A DNA stretch of 64,000 nucleotides from Monomorium pharaonis (lineage: Eukaryota; Arthropoda; Insecta; Hymenoptera; Formicidae): positions 30,673,585-30,737,584 of the forward strand of contig NC_050470.1 of the NCBI RefSeq assembly GCF_013373865.1, in the 5' to 3' direction. How positions within the stretch are numbered: the stretch's first letter is position 1; each line of letters starts with the position of its first letter. Shown one piece after another: positions 35,967-49,190 of this stretch. The position numbers were made by a program, and so were the translations under genes. The notes beneath the pieces were generated by a model. The model was not told the DNA's origin and ran no database searches. It saw only the letters and a list, made by a program, of their open reading frames with translations.

Positions 35967-37128
35967 TTTATGTATTTTATATTATTAAAAAATCAATTGA
36001 CATTTCCTATTAATATATTTGTTCATTTTCAAATTACTTTTTAATTATTACTTTAGTACTTTTAATTATTTTTTACCAATGTTTGAAATATCAACGATGA
36101 AATGGCCATCCCGAAATCATCTTATATCCATCTATATATGCGTTAACCTTTCCGATATCAATGTTAACTCTTTGAATCTTTCATATTCAAGCATTGAAAT
36201 CACCGACATTTATCCTATTGATTTCCACATCAGGCACATTTCGAACCAAATTATGTTGGTGTCGCCATCTAAGAAACATTGTTGAAACTAATGTAAACGA
36301 AATTTATGGTTAAATTCTGACAAAAAATTAATAAACTATTTTATAAAGTAGTATAGATAGTATATAACAAAAATTATAAAAATATTTTGTATAAATAGAG
36401 TAATATCTCTTTAATATTGCGCACTAATGAGAAAAAAAATTGATTTATTCTCATCTTAAAAATTACCAACTTTATCTATTTTATTGAAACTTAATATTTA
36501 TGTTCACATAATAAAAAGTGTTTAACCGATATTTTACATCTTATATGAGCAAAAATACTTCTGCTGGATCATTTGAAGGGTAATATCGAGAGCCACAGAA
36601 TTATTTGAATAATGTAATTTAATGATAAAATAGTAATATTTACCATGATTTTACAATAGCTATTAATTTTATTTTTTGGAAAATCAGTACATTTTCTTTG
36701 ATCTGATTTTCTCTTTCCTTTTTACTCCATTAGCGTCAGTTTAGACAAGCTATTATATAGAATAGTTTTTGCACTGTAAAATAATTATATTACACACAGG
36801 TTTGCCGGCATTCTGTGAAGTCTCATTTAATATTATTTCAACAATAATATATATGCTTGCACTACAATATCTCACAATCCAATACAATCTCAGTTGTAGA
36901 ATTGGCATTCATTAATTTTATTGAATTCTATACAGGCAATAATTCGGTGTAAAGTAATTCATTTTAACTACAGCTATAAATTTATTCATTTCTGTTAATG
37001 TTATGTGTCATATGTTTGCCATACTTCGATGTAGATCATTTTTCAACTGAAACAGAAACAGGTGATTTGATACAGAATATTTGTTAAAAACGTTTTATTT
37101 TATTATCTTTGTTGTGTTAGATTTAAAT
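33181..37128. other. Intergenic spacer between the SEA-mucin and TCERG1
   Basis: About 3.9 kb, mostly AT-rich, with a CpG-richer part at 34,100-35,600. No convincing gene, RNA gene or splice-linked exon was seen. It holds one long AC microsatellite. Confidence 0.6.
35885..35965. repeat. AC dinucleotide microsatellite
   Basis: About 40 uninterrupted AC units, the longest simple repeat in the window. Confidence 0.97.
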
Positions 37129-40100
37129 TTACTTTGTAGTTGATCTTCTTGATGGTTCCGAAGCAGTAGGAGGTGGTGGAGGACCTCTACGTGCTAACTC
37201 TTCCAAATAGCTCATTAATAATCGAGTCCGTTCGGCGGATGCAGCTTCGAGTACAAGAAATCTGCGATCTTTCCTAAGAATTTCTTCAATTTCTGCTAAA
37301 TGCGAGCTATTCTCTTGAACTTTTTTGTACGTTTTATCAGTGATCAGTTTTGTTTCCTGAAAATCATATTTTCTTAATTAATAGTCAAATTGGGATTTTA
37401 AGCAATATACTGTCAGTTAAATTAAACAGACCTGTAAAAGTTCTCTGAAATCAGCTTTGGCAGCAACCAATTTGTCCTTAATATATTCTTTAAACTCCTT
37501 TTCGCATTTCTAAATCGATAAAAAAATATATGGAATAAATAATAATGAAAAAATTTTCAATATTATTTTTATTTTTTTACTTTTAAATTGAAGATTACTT
37601 ACTCGATCGCTAGAAGAAAACTTCAAATATCTAGGATCATCTTTCAACAATTTCTTAATGTCCTTCCAAGACGCCGTTAGTTCGGTCGACGCACCTACTT
37701 CGTCGAGCAATTCCCGAAATTTATCACGCTTCTTACGACCCAATTGTTCAATATGTTCGTTAAACAGTCGTTCTTTTTCCTCACGATCTAAACTTTCAGC
37801 CAATTCCCATCTATGGTCCTTCCTCAATTGTCGTTTTGCTTCTCTCCATGCCAGATCACCGTTTCTTACCTAAAATTGAAACAAATATTCAAGTTATTGT
37901 CAAGAGACATTAATAACAAGTGTTGCGTAAGAATATATATTGCGCGATTGAAACTTGCATACCAAATCAGCTAGAAGAGCGCTGAAATGCTGAACCGCTT
38001 CTGTATGACGGTGATGCTGCCTTTCCTTATCTCTATCGCGAAGATGTGTAGCTAGAGTTCGTTGCACTTCTCTTTCTCTCTCTCTGAGACTGACTTCCGC
38101 TCGTCTTTCACGTTCTCTTTTCTGTTTCTCGCGATCCTCCTCTGAATCGGAATGGTCATCTTCTTCCTTCTAAAGATAAAAAATAAACCGTACAAAAATT
38201 GTATAAAAAGATACAAAAGAGATAGAAATCGTTTATTGTACTTACGTCATTCTCCTTTTTAACGCTTTTATCGTCACTTTCTTCAATTTCCCCGCACTCT
38301 TTCTCTACTATCGGCTCTTTTTTCTCCTTTTCGTTTTCCTCTGTGGATGCTTCGCTTTTTCGTTGCTTTTTTTCCCTTGTATTATCTTTATCAGCTTTGT
38401 CCTTGGATCTTGTATCTTTACCTTTATCCGTATCCTTACGATCTCTATCCTTCTTGTCCGTCTTGTGATCTTTCTCTCTGTGCCGATGGTCTTTGTCTTT
38501 CTCCTTTTCCTTTTTCCTCTCATCCTTCAGCAGGCGAACGTAATCTCTAAACCAATCTTCCCGCGTGCTTGCCGACTCTACGACTCTGTACCTCCAATCC
38601 GTTTCCAACTTTTTCTTACAATCGCTCCAATGCGAATGCCTGTCGATGTCTTTGTGCTCACGTAGCATCGCAAAGAATTCCTTTTTCACCTGAAACGCAT
38701 TTAACATAAGAGTTTTCATCGCTGAAGAACAATTACTGCTTGCTTACGTACTATTATACAATTCTTTTGCTTTTAAGATCAAATTTTTCTTGGCTGTCTT
38801 ATGTCATGCACGCTTTAAATGATATTTCCAACCAATTATTATTACACGCTCAGCCACATTACAATCACTTTTATAAACATGATATATGATCTGTAATGTG
38901 GATCAAACTATTTCAACTTGCAAACCTTTTAAATGGTTTTCAAACTATATTTCGTTAGGGGTAGAAGAAATAGTCATTCGTGTTCATTCGTGTCAGGAAG
39001 TATCACAACGTTAAGGACTCTATTTGTCGAATTTTTTTTAATGAACTAAGCTGGTCTTTTTTAGCTGAAAAAAATTATTAACTCATTATTCCTGTAAAAA
39101 TGATTATTATGATCATCGTCATCATTAAATATACAGTATTCAATTTGTTCATATTAAATAATGCAATTAACGATGTAATTAACTTAAATTTTAATTTTTT
39201 TAAATCATCGTATGCCTTATATGTATATACGATATATAAGCTATTATTTAATGATGACTGAATGTGTAGGTAAGTAAATGTTTAACTGCCGTCCTTGCTG
39301 AAAAGAAAAAATACGGTTAGTACATTAACTTCGAAAACATTAGAAGCTCGCAGCCGTCCAAATTACGAAACGAGTTTCGATCTAATTTCTTTTTTTCTCC
39401 TACTCGCTTTACAGTAAAATACCTCTCGAAGAACCCATAATTTTAGCGTTACGTATTTTATAACACATGGCACCGTTCATAAAAATTGCAATTATTCTCT
39501 TGACAATTTTCTTGATGTTTTTTGCCGTAAAAATAATATAACAGGTAGATTAAATTAATGTGCTTATTAAAATTATCTTATTAAAATAAAATTCATGTTT
39601 CTTTCTGTCTCTCCTAAGCCTCGATACTTTTAGTTCATAATACTGAAAGCATTCAAAGCATTGAAACGTACAAAATTAGCTATGATAGACAGATATCTTT
39701 GAAATATCTGATCTACGCAACGTGTGTGAAACAAAGATACCATAAAATAGCTTTCTTTCCAATGTCCCCATTGCGTAATTTGTAAACGACCAAAATAATA
39801 TGTGTAATATTTTTTGTTGCATTAAAAAGAATGTTTATATGATATTATTGTAAATGACAATTAAAAAATGATTACAGCTCAGACACTGGCACATTTTGAT
39901 CTTCAATAAACTTCAATTGCATATAACGTTCATTACTCGGATCCTATAAGAATTTTCAAGGTACTAAAAAGTTTGTGCTAACGATTACTTAAACTTACTT
40001 CTTTGTCTCATTCTGACTGAAATTAATGTAAAAATTCACTTGCGTTATTACTACAACAAAAATAATTAAAATTCAGACGAGTAATAAAAGAAATATTTTA

Positions 40101-43100
40101 TGAAAATTGTAAAACATTTATTTTATGTCAAATTTAATGATTTCGTATTATAACTCTGTAGAACTTTATTCTTTTAAAATGTATCTTTCGATAAAGTTAA
40201 CTTTATATATATTATTGCCGACAAGAATTGTTTATATCTTAAAGTCGACTTAAAATTACTTGAGAGTTCTACACATCAAATTTGATGTTTCATGTATTGA
40301 CATAAGAACAATAGGAAAAATATGATTTTAAGATAATTTATTCTTTTTGAATATATTTTATTTAATAACCTATATACACGCAAAATAATTTTTTTTATTG
40401 ACGTTATGACAGAAGTATTGCTCGAAACAATTATATTACTATAAAGTGTAAAATACCAAATGAATTAAATAGTGTCTTATGTTATAAATAAATTTGTTTT
40501 TATGTCCATACATTTAATGTAAGTTTTGTGGTAGCATTAGAATCGAATCTTTATATTTCTCAAATATCGGAATATATATGAACTCTATGAGAAACTATTC
40601 TGTGGACTAATGCTACCTCGGGCTTTGGTAAACTCTTTCTTTCCTTCCAAATGAATTAATGTGAAATCTTTGTTTTTCTTTTTAAATTAATTTTGACTCT
40701 GGGGAAAAGTTAATCTTTTGAAGTAACGAGGATTACGAGTAATATACAAATACCGAGTTTGTTCATTCTCATGACACTCTGCTTTGAAGTAAAGAATGCG
40801 GCGCGCGAGGGTGTGCCAACAGTGACCCGCAGAGAAGGTGGGAATGGTAGATGACATCATCCATGCCACCAACCAGCTTCAGAACCAAGCCACTCCACAT
40901 ACGGAACCTGTCCTGCCTGCATCCTGACTGAAGTGGAGAGTTCAGAACACATAAGTATATAAAGGAACCGTCACATACTAAGATTTTATTCTCTACATCT
41001 CCCATCTTAGAGCTACAAAAACTTTTCGATTTCGATCGAGCAAATCTACTGGAGTAGAGAATTATTATTTGAGAAATATCTCCTGGTATATGTGTTCTTC
41101 AGCCGTTATAATTTTAGGAATTCGTACTATCTTACAAGTGGAACAAAATAATAACATACCTATGAAACCTGAAAGAAATTAATTAATTATCGCTGTAAAA
41201 AATATAAACTTCATTAAATATTATTAAATGTATCCTTTCCTATATATGATTAAAAACGCTTTGCATCTAGTCTTAATTTGATTCTTATGCTATCGCGCAT
41301 TGCAAAGCTTCGCTTAATAAAGTGAAGTAATTCTTATCGAAATTAATAAAATAATATAATTATAAACATAGGAGCGAGTGCCGAATAATTATACATTCAG
41401 CCCATGCGCAACTTATCGCGCATGCAAAGTGCGTATTACATTTATATGCTGCTTCAAATATTCTTCGAGCAGCGTTTATGAAGCAATTCATTATAAATGA
41501 ATGACATCTGCCTGGAATGGAAGGAGAAAGGTTTATTGAATGGAGAAGTAAGAGAGTAAAATAAGTAGTTTGTGACGTTCTTCTTAAAATATAAAGGATT
41601 TTTAGGTACAATTTCAGAGATAAAAAAATATAAATTATCTAATAAAATAAATAATAATTTTTAATATGTGATTAAATATGGGATTAATATATAAATGTGA
41701 CAATAGTCGAGCAAAAAAATATTTTTACGAGTTTTCAAGCTAACAAGTGATAATCAATATATACATGCGCGCGTGTATGTGTAATATTAACTTGCAATAA
41801 ATTTAAAACTTTCCTAAATTGATAAAAGTGAAAAATTTATAATAAAAAGCTGAAAAAACTGAACACATTAGTCTAATATTTGTATTGTAAAATTGTTAAA
41901 ATTTAAAATAATTTATTATTTCAGAATATTATTTGTAACTAATTATTTAGAAGCAATATTGAAAGATATGTACCTCTAAATCCTCTATATTTGTCAAATA
42001 TATAAACTTCTAAGGGGATTTTGGACGAGGACATGTCGTTACAAATCTTACTTGTTGTATTAAATGTTGAAAATATTTATAATTATTCATAATGCACATG
42101 ATCCTGAAAAAATGTTTTTTGCATTGCCACACAATGCGCGCGCACATTCATTAATGTTAATAAAATAAAAATACCTGTTCTCGTTTCGCTGTTTTTTCCT
42201 CTTTCTCCCTTTTTCGCACTTCCAGAAGATATTCGTTGAAAAGGCTTTCTCGTTCACGCATCTTTTCTACATTCTTAAATCGTTCATCCCTTCCGTGTTT
42301 TTGAGCAAAATCGCTAAATGACGATCTAAAAAAGAACAGCACAGAAAATATATAAATTCTTTTACTACAGAAATAAAGAAATAAACAAGAAATAAAAAAT
42401 GTGTTTGTACACATACTTTCCATGAAGTCCTGCTTCTTCTAAAAGCTTTTGGAATTGTTCTTTTCGCTCTTTCATCTTATTCCTCTTTTCTCGCCTTTCT
42501 TCTTCCGCTCTCTCCTTCACATATTTCTCGAAGACCTGTTTTCTTTCCTTCGACGTTAAAAGTAAATAGCGTGGATCGAATACTATTTTATGAAGTTCTT
42601 TTTCCCAAGTACTGAATGCAGATACCTGAAAATACAATAATTAAAAGTTATATTCAATATAATAATTTATATAAGAGTTGAAGATTGTGAGTAAAAAAGG
42701 TGAATTTTAATTTTCGAGAACAATTAAAAATAATAAATTAGAAGTAATATAATGGTTTCTATAAATAAATGATAATGTTTTATCTTACATCTTTCTCTGC
42801 AAGCATATCCCTGAACGACTTGATCCTTGTTTCAAGTGGAACTATCGCCCTCTCCCTCGCTGCTCTCACCTCGGCCTCTATTGCAGCTTCCTTACCGATA
42901 TCGATAGTCTTTTTGCCTTCCTTCTCTTCCTCTTCCTTGATAGGTGTGCCTGAAAGATAATACGGTACTTGTATAAAAACAATTAATGTAATCTTACATA
43001 CCTCATTTAAGAATAATAATTACTTTTGGTGTCATCAAGTTTTATCTTTTTAGCTGCTGTAGGTTGATCATCATCGCTGCTTTCGCTGGTATCCGACTGA

Positions 43101-46100
43101 CGTATTGGTTTTGTTGTACCAATCGCATCTGGTGGTGTTGATATCATCTTGTCCACATCTTGACGGCCAACGAGATCATCCGGTCTTTCCCAAACTGATA
43201 TTCTTGAAGAAGGATTGTAGAAAAATACCCGTCCATCTCCCGTCCAAACAACGCACCTTCGCACACAAATATATTTGTTGTCTCACGAAAGTACATATGT
43301 ATTTAGTAGCAATATGAAAAATAAGTATTGTTAAATATACCATGGAGTTCCAGGCACTGGCGTACTAGAAATTGGTCTAGACTTGTCTTGAGGTTTTGCA
43401 GGTTCCTTTGCAACATTTTCCTCCTTTTTCGGCTTAACGCTATCTGTATCTTTTGTACTATCTTTGGTTTCATGAGCGTTTTCTTGCGGTTTCTCTTGTT
43501 TAGTAGGTTCAATAATCGTAGTGCTATTGTTAGTAACGACAGTAGTAATGGTGGTACTGGCAGGGACAATTGGTTCCTCATTTTTTTGGCGTAATGTTAA
43601 TTTTGCATCTAACAAAAATAAATTTCAAAATACATTAATTAGCTTTAAAAGATTTACATTATAAAATTTATTATATTTAAGGATTTGTAATCTACTTTGT
43701 TTTACAAAGATAATTGCTGCAATATACAATAAATTATATATTACTTACTTTCTAGATCTTTCAAGGCTTGTGGCTTTTCCCATACTGATTCTCCTGCTTT
43801 ACTGTTATAATAATAGAGTCTACCGTCTGGTGCACGATGCTCGGTCCAGACCATAGCAGCTGCTACTAATTCAGAATCAAGTTGTGCGAGTATAGCAGGA
43901 TCTTCAGTGGGCATTTGAGGTGTCATTACACCATGAGGCATTTGTGGCATACCTAAAAAAATATAGATGCATTATATCTATTAATCTGTATAAATAATAA
44001 AAATATTTTTTCCACTATAGTTTATATTACCCCAATTTGCTTGTGGTGGTCCATAACCGCCAAAAGGTTGAAAACCAGGTGGCGGCATCCCAAAAGGCGT
44101 CGCACCAAATTGTGTTGCAATCGGATTACCAAATTGATTTGGCATTCTATGCTGCATAGGAATCATATTAGGCGGCGGTTGCATCATGTTCGTATTTATT
44201 GCTGGTGTATTTATTGGTGGTGTGTTGGTAACTGTTGTGGGTGCTGTACCTGACATTTCAAGTTTTTATTTTTTAATGACAATACTACAATATATATTCC
44301 ATAGGGTTAAAAAATTGATTACCAAGATAATACACAAAGCGCGACAAGTGTTTTTAGAATTAAATCAGTATTAATAAATTACCATTTGACTGGTTTGTCT
44401 CAGACGTTTGATTATTGACTTCTGGTGTGTCATTCAATGTAGGTGGAGGTCCAGTGCCAGGAGGTGCTGTACTTAATTGATTAATGGCATCTGTGTTGTT
44501 AGAGGACGATTGCTCGCCTTGAGAGATTCTGTTTTCATTAATCTTGGTTGGTGTACTACTGGATGGAGTAGGTGTGGTAGAACGTGTCGCCGCTTGTTTC
44601 GACGCACCATGTACTAATTGTTCTAACTGTAAAATTATGAGATATTTCGTTAAAAATTTTTTCTGAATTCCCCTTATCAAATTATAAAAAAAAATTAATT
44701 CTATTTATTAAGAACAAACTTACCAATCTTTGTTACGACATTGCTAATTGTCAATTTTTTGATACACAGTTCTTTATTTATATTATTCTTCTGCTTGTAT
44801 TTTGTATTGTTAACATTATGATATAACAACAAATTATATCATAAAACTAATATAATAAAGTAAAAAAAAAATAATAATAAATATAATTTTGATATTGAAA
44901 AGATTTATTCATATTTTGGTCAAAGTGAATAAGTCAAATATATTTATAAAAATAATGATAAAAGAAATTTTAAAAAGTATTTAATTGATTACAAAGTTGT
45001 CAGAATTTATAGATATTTACTTCATACTTTTATGCACTATGCACATAATGTAAAAATAATAAAAAATAAACATAAAAATTTGAAACGCATTTAACTAAAA
45101 GTTCAATTACCTGATCTTGTACCATGACCTTTACATTTGGTCCCTCTGGTTTAGTCCATGTGGTATCTCTTGTACGAATATTGTAATAATACGACTTGCC
45201 ATCAGCCGCTTTTGTCTCTACCCATACTTCTCCATTGAGATCTAGACCTGGAATGTTTGCTTGCTGTTGCGGTTGCTGTTGAGGTGGCTGCTGTTGTCCT
45301 GGAATCTAAGAAATATACATTTTATTTAAAAAGGTGTTTTAAAATGCTTTTTATTCAGAAGATCAAATTTTGTTGTTACATGTAACTTACGCTATTCATG
45401 TTAGGTGGTCCCATTCCAGGAGGTGGTCCATACGGACCGGGTCCTGCACCCATAGGGCCATTCATCATGTGTGGTGGTGGCTATAAAGCAATAATCAGAT
45501 TTTAGAATAACATAGAAAAACCAATCTCTAAGTATCAAATTGTATTAAATTAAAATTAATATATTTTGTTTAACAATCATTGTTTCATATGTAAACAAGA
45601 GAAAATTTCTTGTTTATTTTATATTTCTATTTCAAAATTATAAGTCTTCTAAAGAGTGCAATATGACTATTATGATTATAATACTGAAAAATTTTAATTC
45701 TGAAAGATATTGCTACTTTCTGTCAAATATTATCTCTCTCTCAATTCATGAAAATTATCGTTGAATAATGAAAATGTATATTTCTTTATACAAAATTTTT
45801 TATGTAAAGAGTCAAATTATATCTGTTTTGCCATATAATTTAATTTTAATATTCAACATTTGAAATAAAGATATCTATGAAAGAAGAATATTCTCTTTTT
45901 TTCTATGTAAAAATCAACATAAATTGAGATTACTAAGATATATTCAATACCATTCCTGGAGGTCCCATCAGGTTTGGTGGGCCCATGAAATTTGGTGGTC
46001 CCATAGGTCCCCAGCTGGGATCAAACGGTGGTGGTGGTCCTCGGAATCTCGGTCCAGCTGGACCAGGAGGACAATTTGGCCTCGGGGGAGCTTCAAAGGG

Positions 46101-46924
46101 AAATCCATTGTTTGCGCCACGGAACATTGGCCCCCGTGGTCCAAATCCTCTTCCTCGAAATCTTGGAGAGCCACCTCTCATAGGGAAATCAAACCCACCT
46201 CTGCCACGACCCCTTAAATTATTTTTAAATGTTGTGACTAGATACCTTATCAATCTACCATGCCACTTAGAGGAAGGAAGATCAGAAGTATCTTTCCAAA
46301 TCTTACTTGACTCTTAAAAACAAAAAAGATAATCGTTCTGCTCCACACGTTATCACGGATCAGCTCGCGTCAGGCACCGGGCGTACTCGCGTTGTACAAC
46401 GCTTCTACAGAGGCTACAAAAACGTGGCTTGCAAAGAGATCATTAAGCATTAATTAAATCCCGCGCGAAGACGCGAGGAGCCTCCGCGCGAGCCGGCGTC
46501 GGTTCAGGGATGAAAATAAAATTCCGACATTCCGCGCGTGTCGTCTGTCGGGATTGCAATGAGGGTGGGGGACGCAATTGCATTGGGGTTGGGAATTGAG
46601 ACGCCGTAAAGGCATGGCCCTTAAGTCAGGTGAGAAGTCACGGGGGAAAGAGCAAATCGAGAGAGCATGCAAAGTTGAGCGATGGCAACTTGCGGAAAAG
46701 CGGGGAGGGACGAGTCGCGAAAAATAAATCGGCGACCGCATCGGTGTCGTGAATACGCACCGAAAGCCGCCGCGACCGCGCGGCATGAAATGCCTGTAAT
46801 CGTCGCCCTCATAGCTGTACTCCTCTGTCTCCTCCATGACTTCGTCATTGTGTTCCTGCTCGCTGGTGGAGGCGGATTCGGCGGCGGCCGCAATCGCGGC
46901 CGGTTGCTCGCTGCTCGCGTCCAT
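37129..46924 (-). CDS. TCERG1: Transcription elongation regulator 1 (CA150), WW and FF domain protein
   Basis: Nuclear protein that links RNA polymerase II C-terminal-domain phosphorylation to splicing (known for TCERG1). About 17 minus-strand exons run from ATG 46924 to the stop at 37129. Order: Ala/Glu-rich start; RGG and Pro/Gly-rich block (45.95-46.21 kb); WW1 (GEVWVETKAADGKSYYYN, ~45.2 kb); Ser/Thr/Pro linker; WW2 (MVWTEHRAPDGRLYYYN, ~43.8 kb); WW3 (CVVWTGDGRVFFYN, ~43.25 kb). Six FF domains follow: FF1 42.42-42.63, FF2 42.17-42.33, FF3 38.51-38.69, FF4-FF6 37.15-38.1 kb. A Lys/Asp/Arg-rich charged linker separates FF3 from FF4. The tail is RRGPPPPPTASEPSRR. A TTG six codons upstream is in frame, but the ATG is the sensible start. 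An AATAAA on the minus strand (about 37094-37099) is ~30 bases past the stop. Confidence 0.95.
38730..42170 (-). other. 3.4 kb intron of TCERG1 between FF2 and FF3
   Basis: AT-rich intron, far longer than the other TCERG1 introns (mostly under 700 bases). It contains an isolated GC-richer island at about 40770-40960 and a smaller one at 41395-41500. No exon was identified. Confidence 0.55.
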
Positions 46925-48612
46925 TCCGAAGTGCGAAGGCAAAGGCGGCGGAGCAAACTCGAAGACGGGGAGAGCGACGATACGGAGCTCGACAAGCTGG
47001 GCTCGCCGCGACGGAGATGTCTCGGTCTCACACGCTTATTCGCTGTCGCTTGTTTGGTCGTTATCAACCGCCCTTCGGCTGCCAGTGATGCTCGCTCGTC
47101 TGGCGCAGATAGAAAAAAAAAACGCCGCGGACAAATTGCTATTCTACGCGACGGTAGATGCGGGCACCGTAAACACGTCGCTGCAAATACGCGCCGTGAA
47201 TTCCCCTAAACGCGCCGGCGTGGCAAGGGCCCCTTAAGCCCGTATCGTCGCCATTCGCCTATCGAAAACCACGCCAATTTCCAATTGGCCCTCGGGACTT
47301 TGCTCGTGACACAAGAACGAGAGTGGGAGTAATGAGATGGCAGATTGGGGTTTTGGAACTCGGTCTAGTAACTTTTATTCTCCTCGCCTGGCAGACGTGA
47401 CTCTGGTTCTGACATCAGAAAAATCGAACGATGGCCATGTTCGGGAGAGCGCAATTTCATATCGCTCTTACCTGTGTTAAAAAAATAAAAAGTCCACAAA
47501 ATAATCGTCAAATAAAAATTGTTTCTTATTACACAATGTAATGTTCAAATAATATATTAAACTTCTTATAAATATTTGAAAAATTAAAAAAAGTTGACAT
47601 ACATAATACCAAAAATATTTATTTTCACATATTACATATTAGGAAATTAATTTCTATTTTCTAACATTAGCAGATGACAAGATAACTAATTCTGCACATA
47701 ATATACAGTACATATTGAGAAAACTGTTAACTAAGATCACCCAGCGATATTAGATGCATCTATTCTTTTGCTTATACAGATGTTTCTGTACTGTAATTTG
47801 TCATTACCGTTGTTACATGTTATTCTACAAGCGAACACTAGCTAATGACAATTATTTGTTATCAAAGGCATTCATGAGGAAGAGAAAATGTAAGAAGCAA
47901 AAGAGAAAAGAAATCACACAAAGTTCCACAAAAAAATATAATTAGTGAAGAAAATGTATAAAAATATATTATGTAAAATATGTATTATATTATGAAAAGT
48001 ACCATGTGATCATTTATACATCGATGTCATTTTTAGTAAGTAGCAATAAGTTTCCTTTTCTATGTATGCATTATGCAATGTTAATTTGTTATTATCACAA
48101 ATCTTAATTATGAAGGTATGCAATGAGTATTCTTAATAACTTCAATACTTACAAAGTTTTGTGACTGTATATGTATGTAAATATAACTTTTCTAATATGA
48201 TTAGAATTATTTAATGTCATGCTTATATTGTAGTGTTTACAATTATCCCATACAGCACAGATCATTAGAGCTATATTGTAATGTTGCAATTTGCAATATA
48301 ACATTACACAGATTACCCACAAACTTGTAGTAACATGTTTGGGAAATGTTGCAAAACAAAAATTTAATATGATAAATGTTAATAATAATATATTAAAAAT
48401 TTTTGTAATATTTAAAAATATTAACTATTTCATAGGATAATTGCAATATATTTACACTATTGTTGTAACGCAGTGGAGGATTGTTGCAATGTGGAATCTT
48501 TCAGTGCTGTACTATATACATTTTCTTTACTTTGTGCGAAACTTGGAGTTATTCAGTTATACAACACAGTTACAGAACACAAAACCTCATAGTAGCTGGA
48601 TGCGACGTCATA
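46925..48612. other. TCERG1 upstream region and spacer to the elongin B-like gene
   Basis: 46925-47480 is CpG-rich and contains the likely TCERG1 promoter and 5' UTR. 47480-48612 is AT-rich with no gene seen; it holds small palindromes around 48280-48310 (ATATTGTAATGTTGCAATTT, then GCAATATAACATTAC). Confidence 0.5.
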
Positions 48613-49190
48613 TTATCCAAGTTGAGATCTCGGTGAATTAATTTTCTCCCAAAATTTCCAACATTTTCTATGACTGATAGCAACTCTTTCCGAATCATCA
48701 TTGTCAGTCGTTGGGAGGTCTGGCAGAAAGTCTGAGATTGAATACGGTGTTATTTCAAGTTTTTCAAACAAACCATTCTCCTGTTGTATGGCCAGTCCTA
48801 TTATCGCAGGATGTGTTGCCATTGCTGCTGATGAAATCAGTCCATATTTAGACAAGGCTGCAGTAGGATCTGATAATTCCTGATATTTTTCAAGATCACT
48901 GTTATTTATGAACATGAGAAATAGCTTTTGATCTGATGACGATACTTTCAATATATCTGTAAAATACATTGATTTTAGTAACAATTATGTAATTCATTAA
49001 GATGATACGTTGAGAAAATAATTCTCTCATTATATAATTTTTGAGTTACAAGTATCTTACCTTCAATAATTTTCTTGAGTTCCCAAACTTTGGTGCTCTC
49101 CAGCACATCAAGATGTAATGTCACATTTTTTCGTCTAACCAGTAAATATACATCTGTAGGGCTGTGTCGGTGTAATGTAGGTACAGCCAT
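48613..49190 (-). CDS. ELOB: Elongin B-like protein, divergent
   Basis: Ubiquitin-fold subunit of the elongin and cullin 2/5 ligase complexes (known for elongin B). Exons 49190-49061 and 48956-48613 join in phase 1; 474 nt, 157 residues. Recognisable parts: VYLLVRRKNVTLHLDVLEST followed by VWELKKIIE, then SSSDQKLF, SKYGLISSAAMATHPAIIGL and FEKLEITPYS followed by DFLPDLP, all in elongin B order. It differs from the usually very conserved family: a 13-residue N-terminal extension before the canonical start, substitutions through the central loop, and a ~30-residue basic C-terminal tail (HRKCWKFWEKINSPRSQ). It could be the only elongin B of this genome or a diverged paralog. The frame is intact and the intron is spliceable, so it is not a processed copy. 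Confidence 0.8.

Noticed and set aside
46925..46942. Six-codon upstream extension of TCERG1
   Set aside because: It begins at TTG, not ATG; the first ATG in frame is at 46924.
47754..47945. Possible small peptide gene
   Set aside because: AT-rich spacer, Lys/Arg-rich random-looking product, no signal peptide or conserved pattern.
48441..48641. 66-codon plus-strand frame overlapping the elongin B-like gene
   Set aside because: Shadow of the 3' end and UTR of the minus-strand gene.
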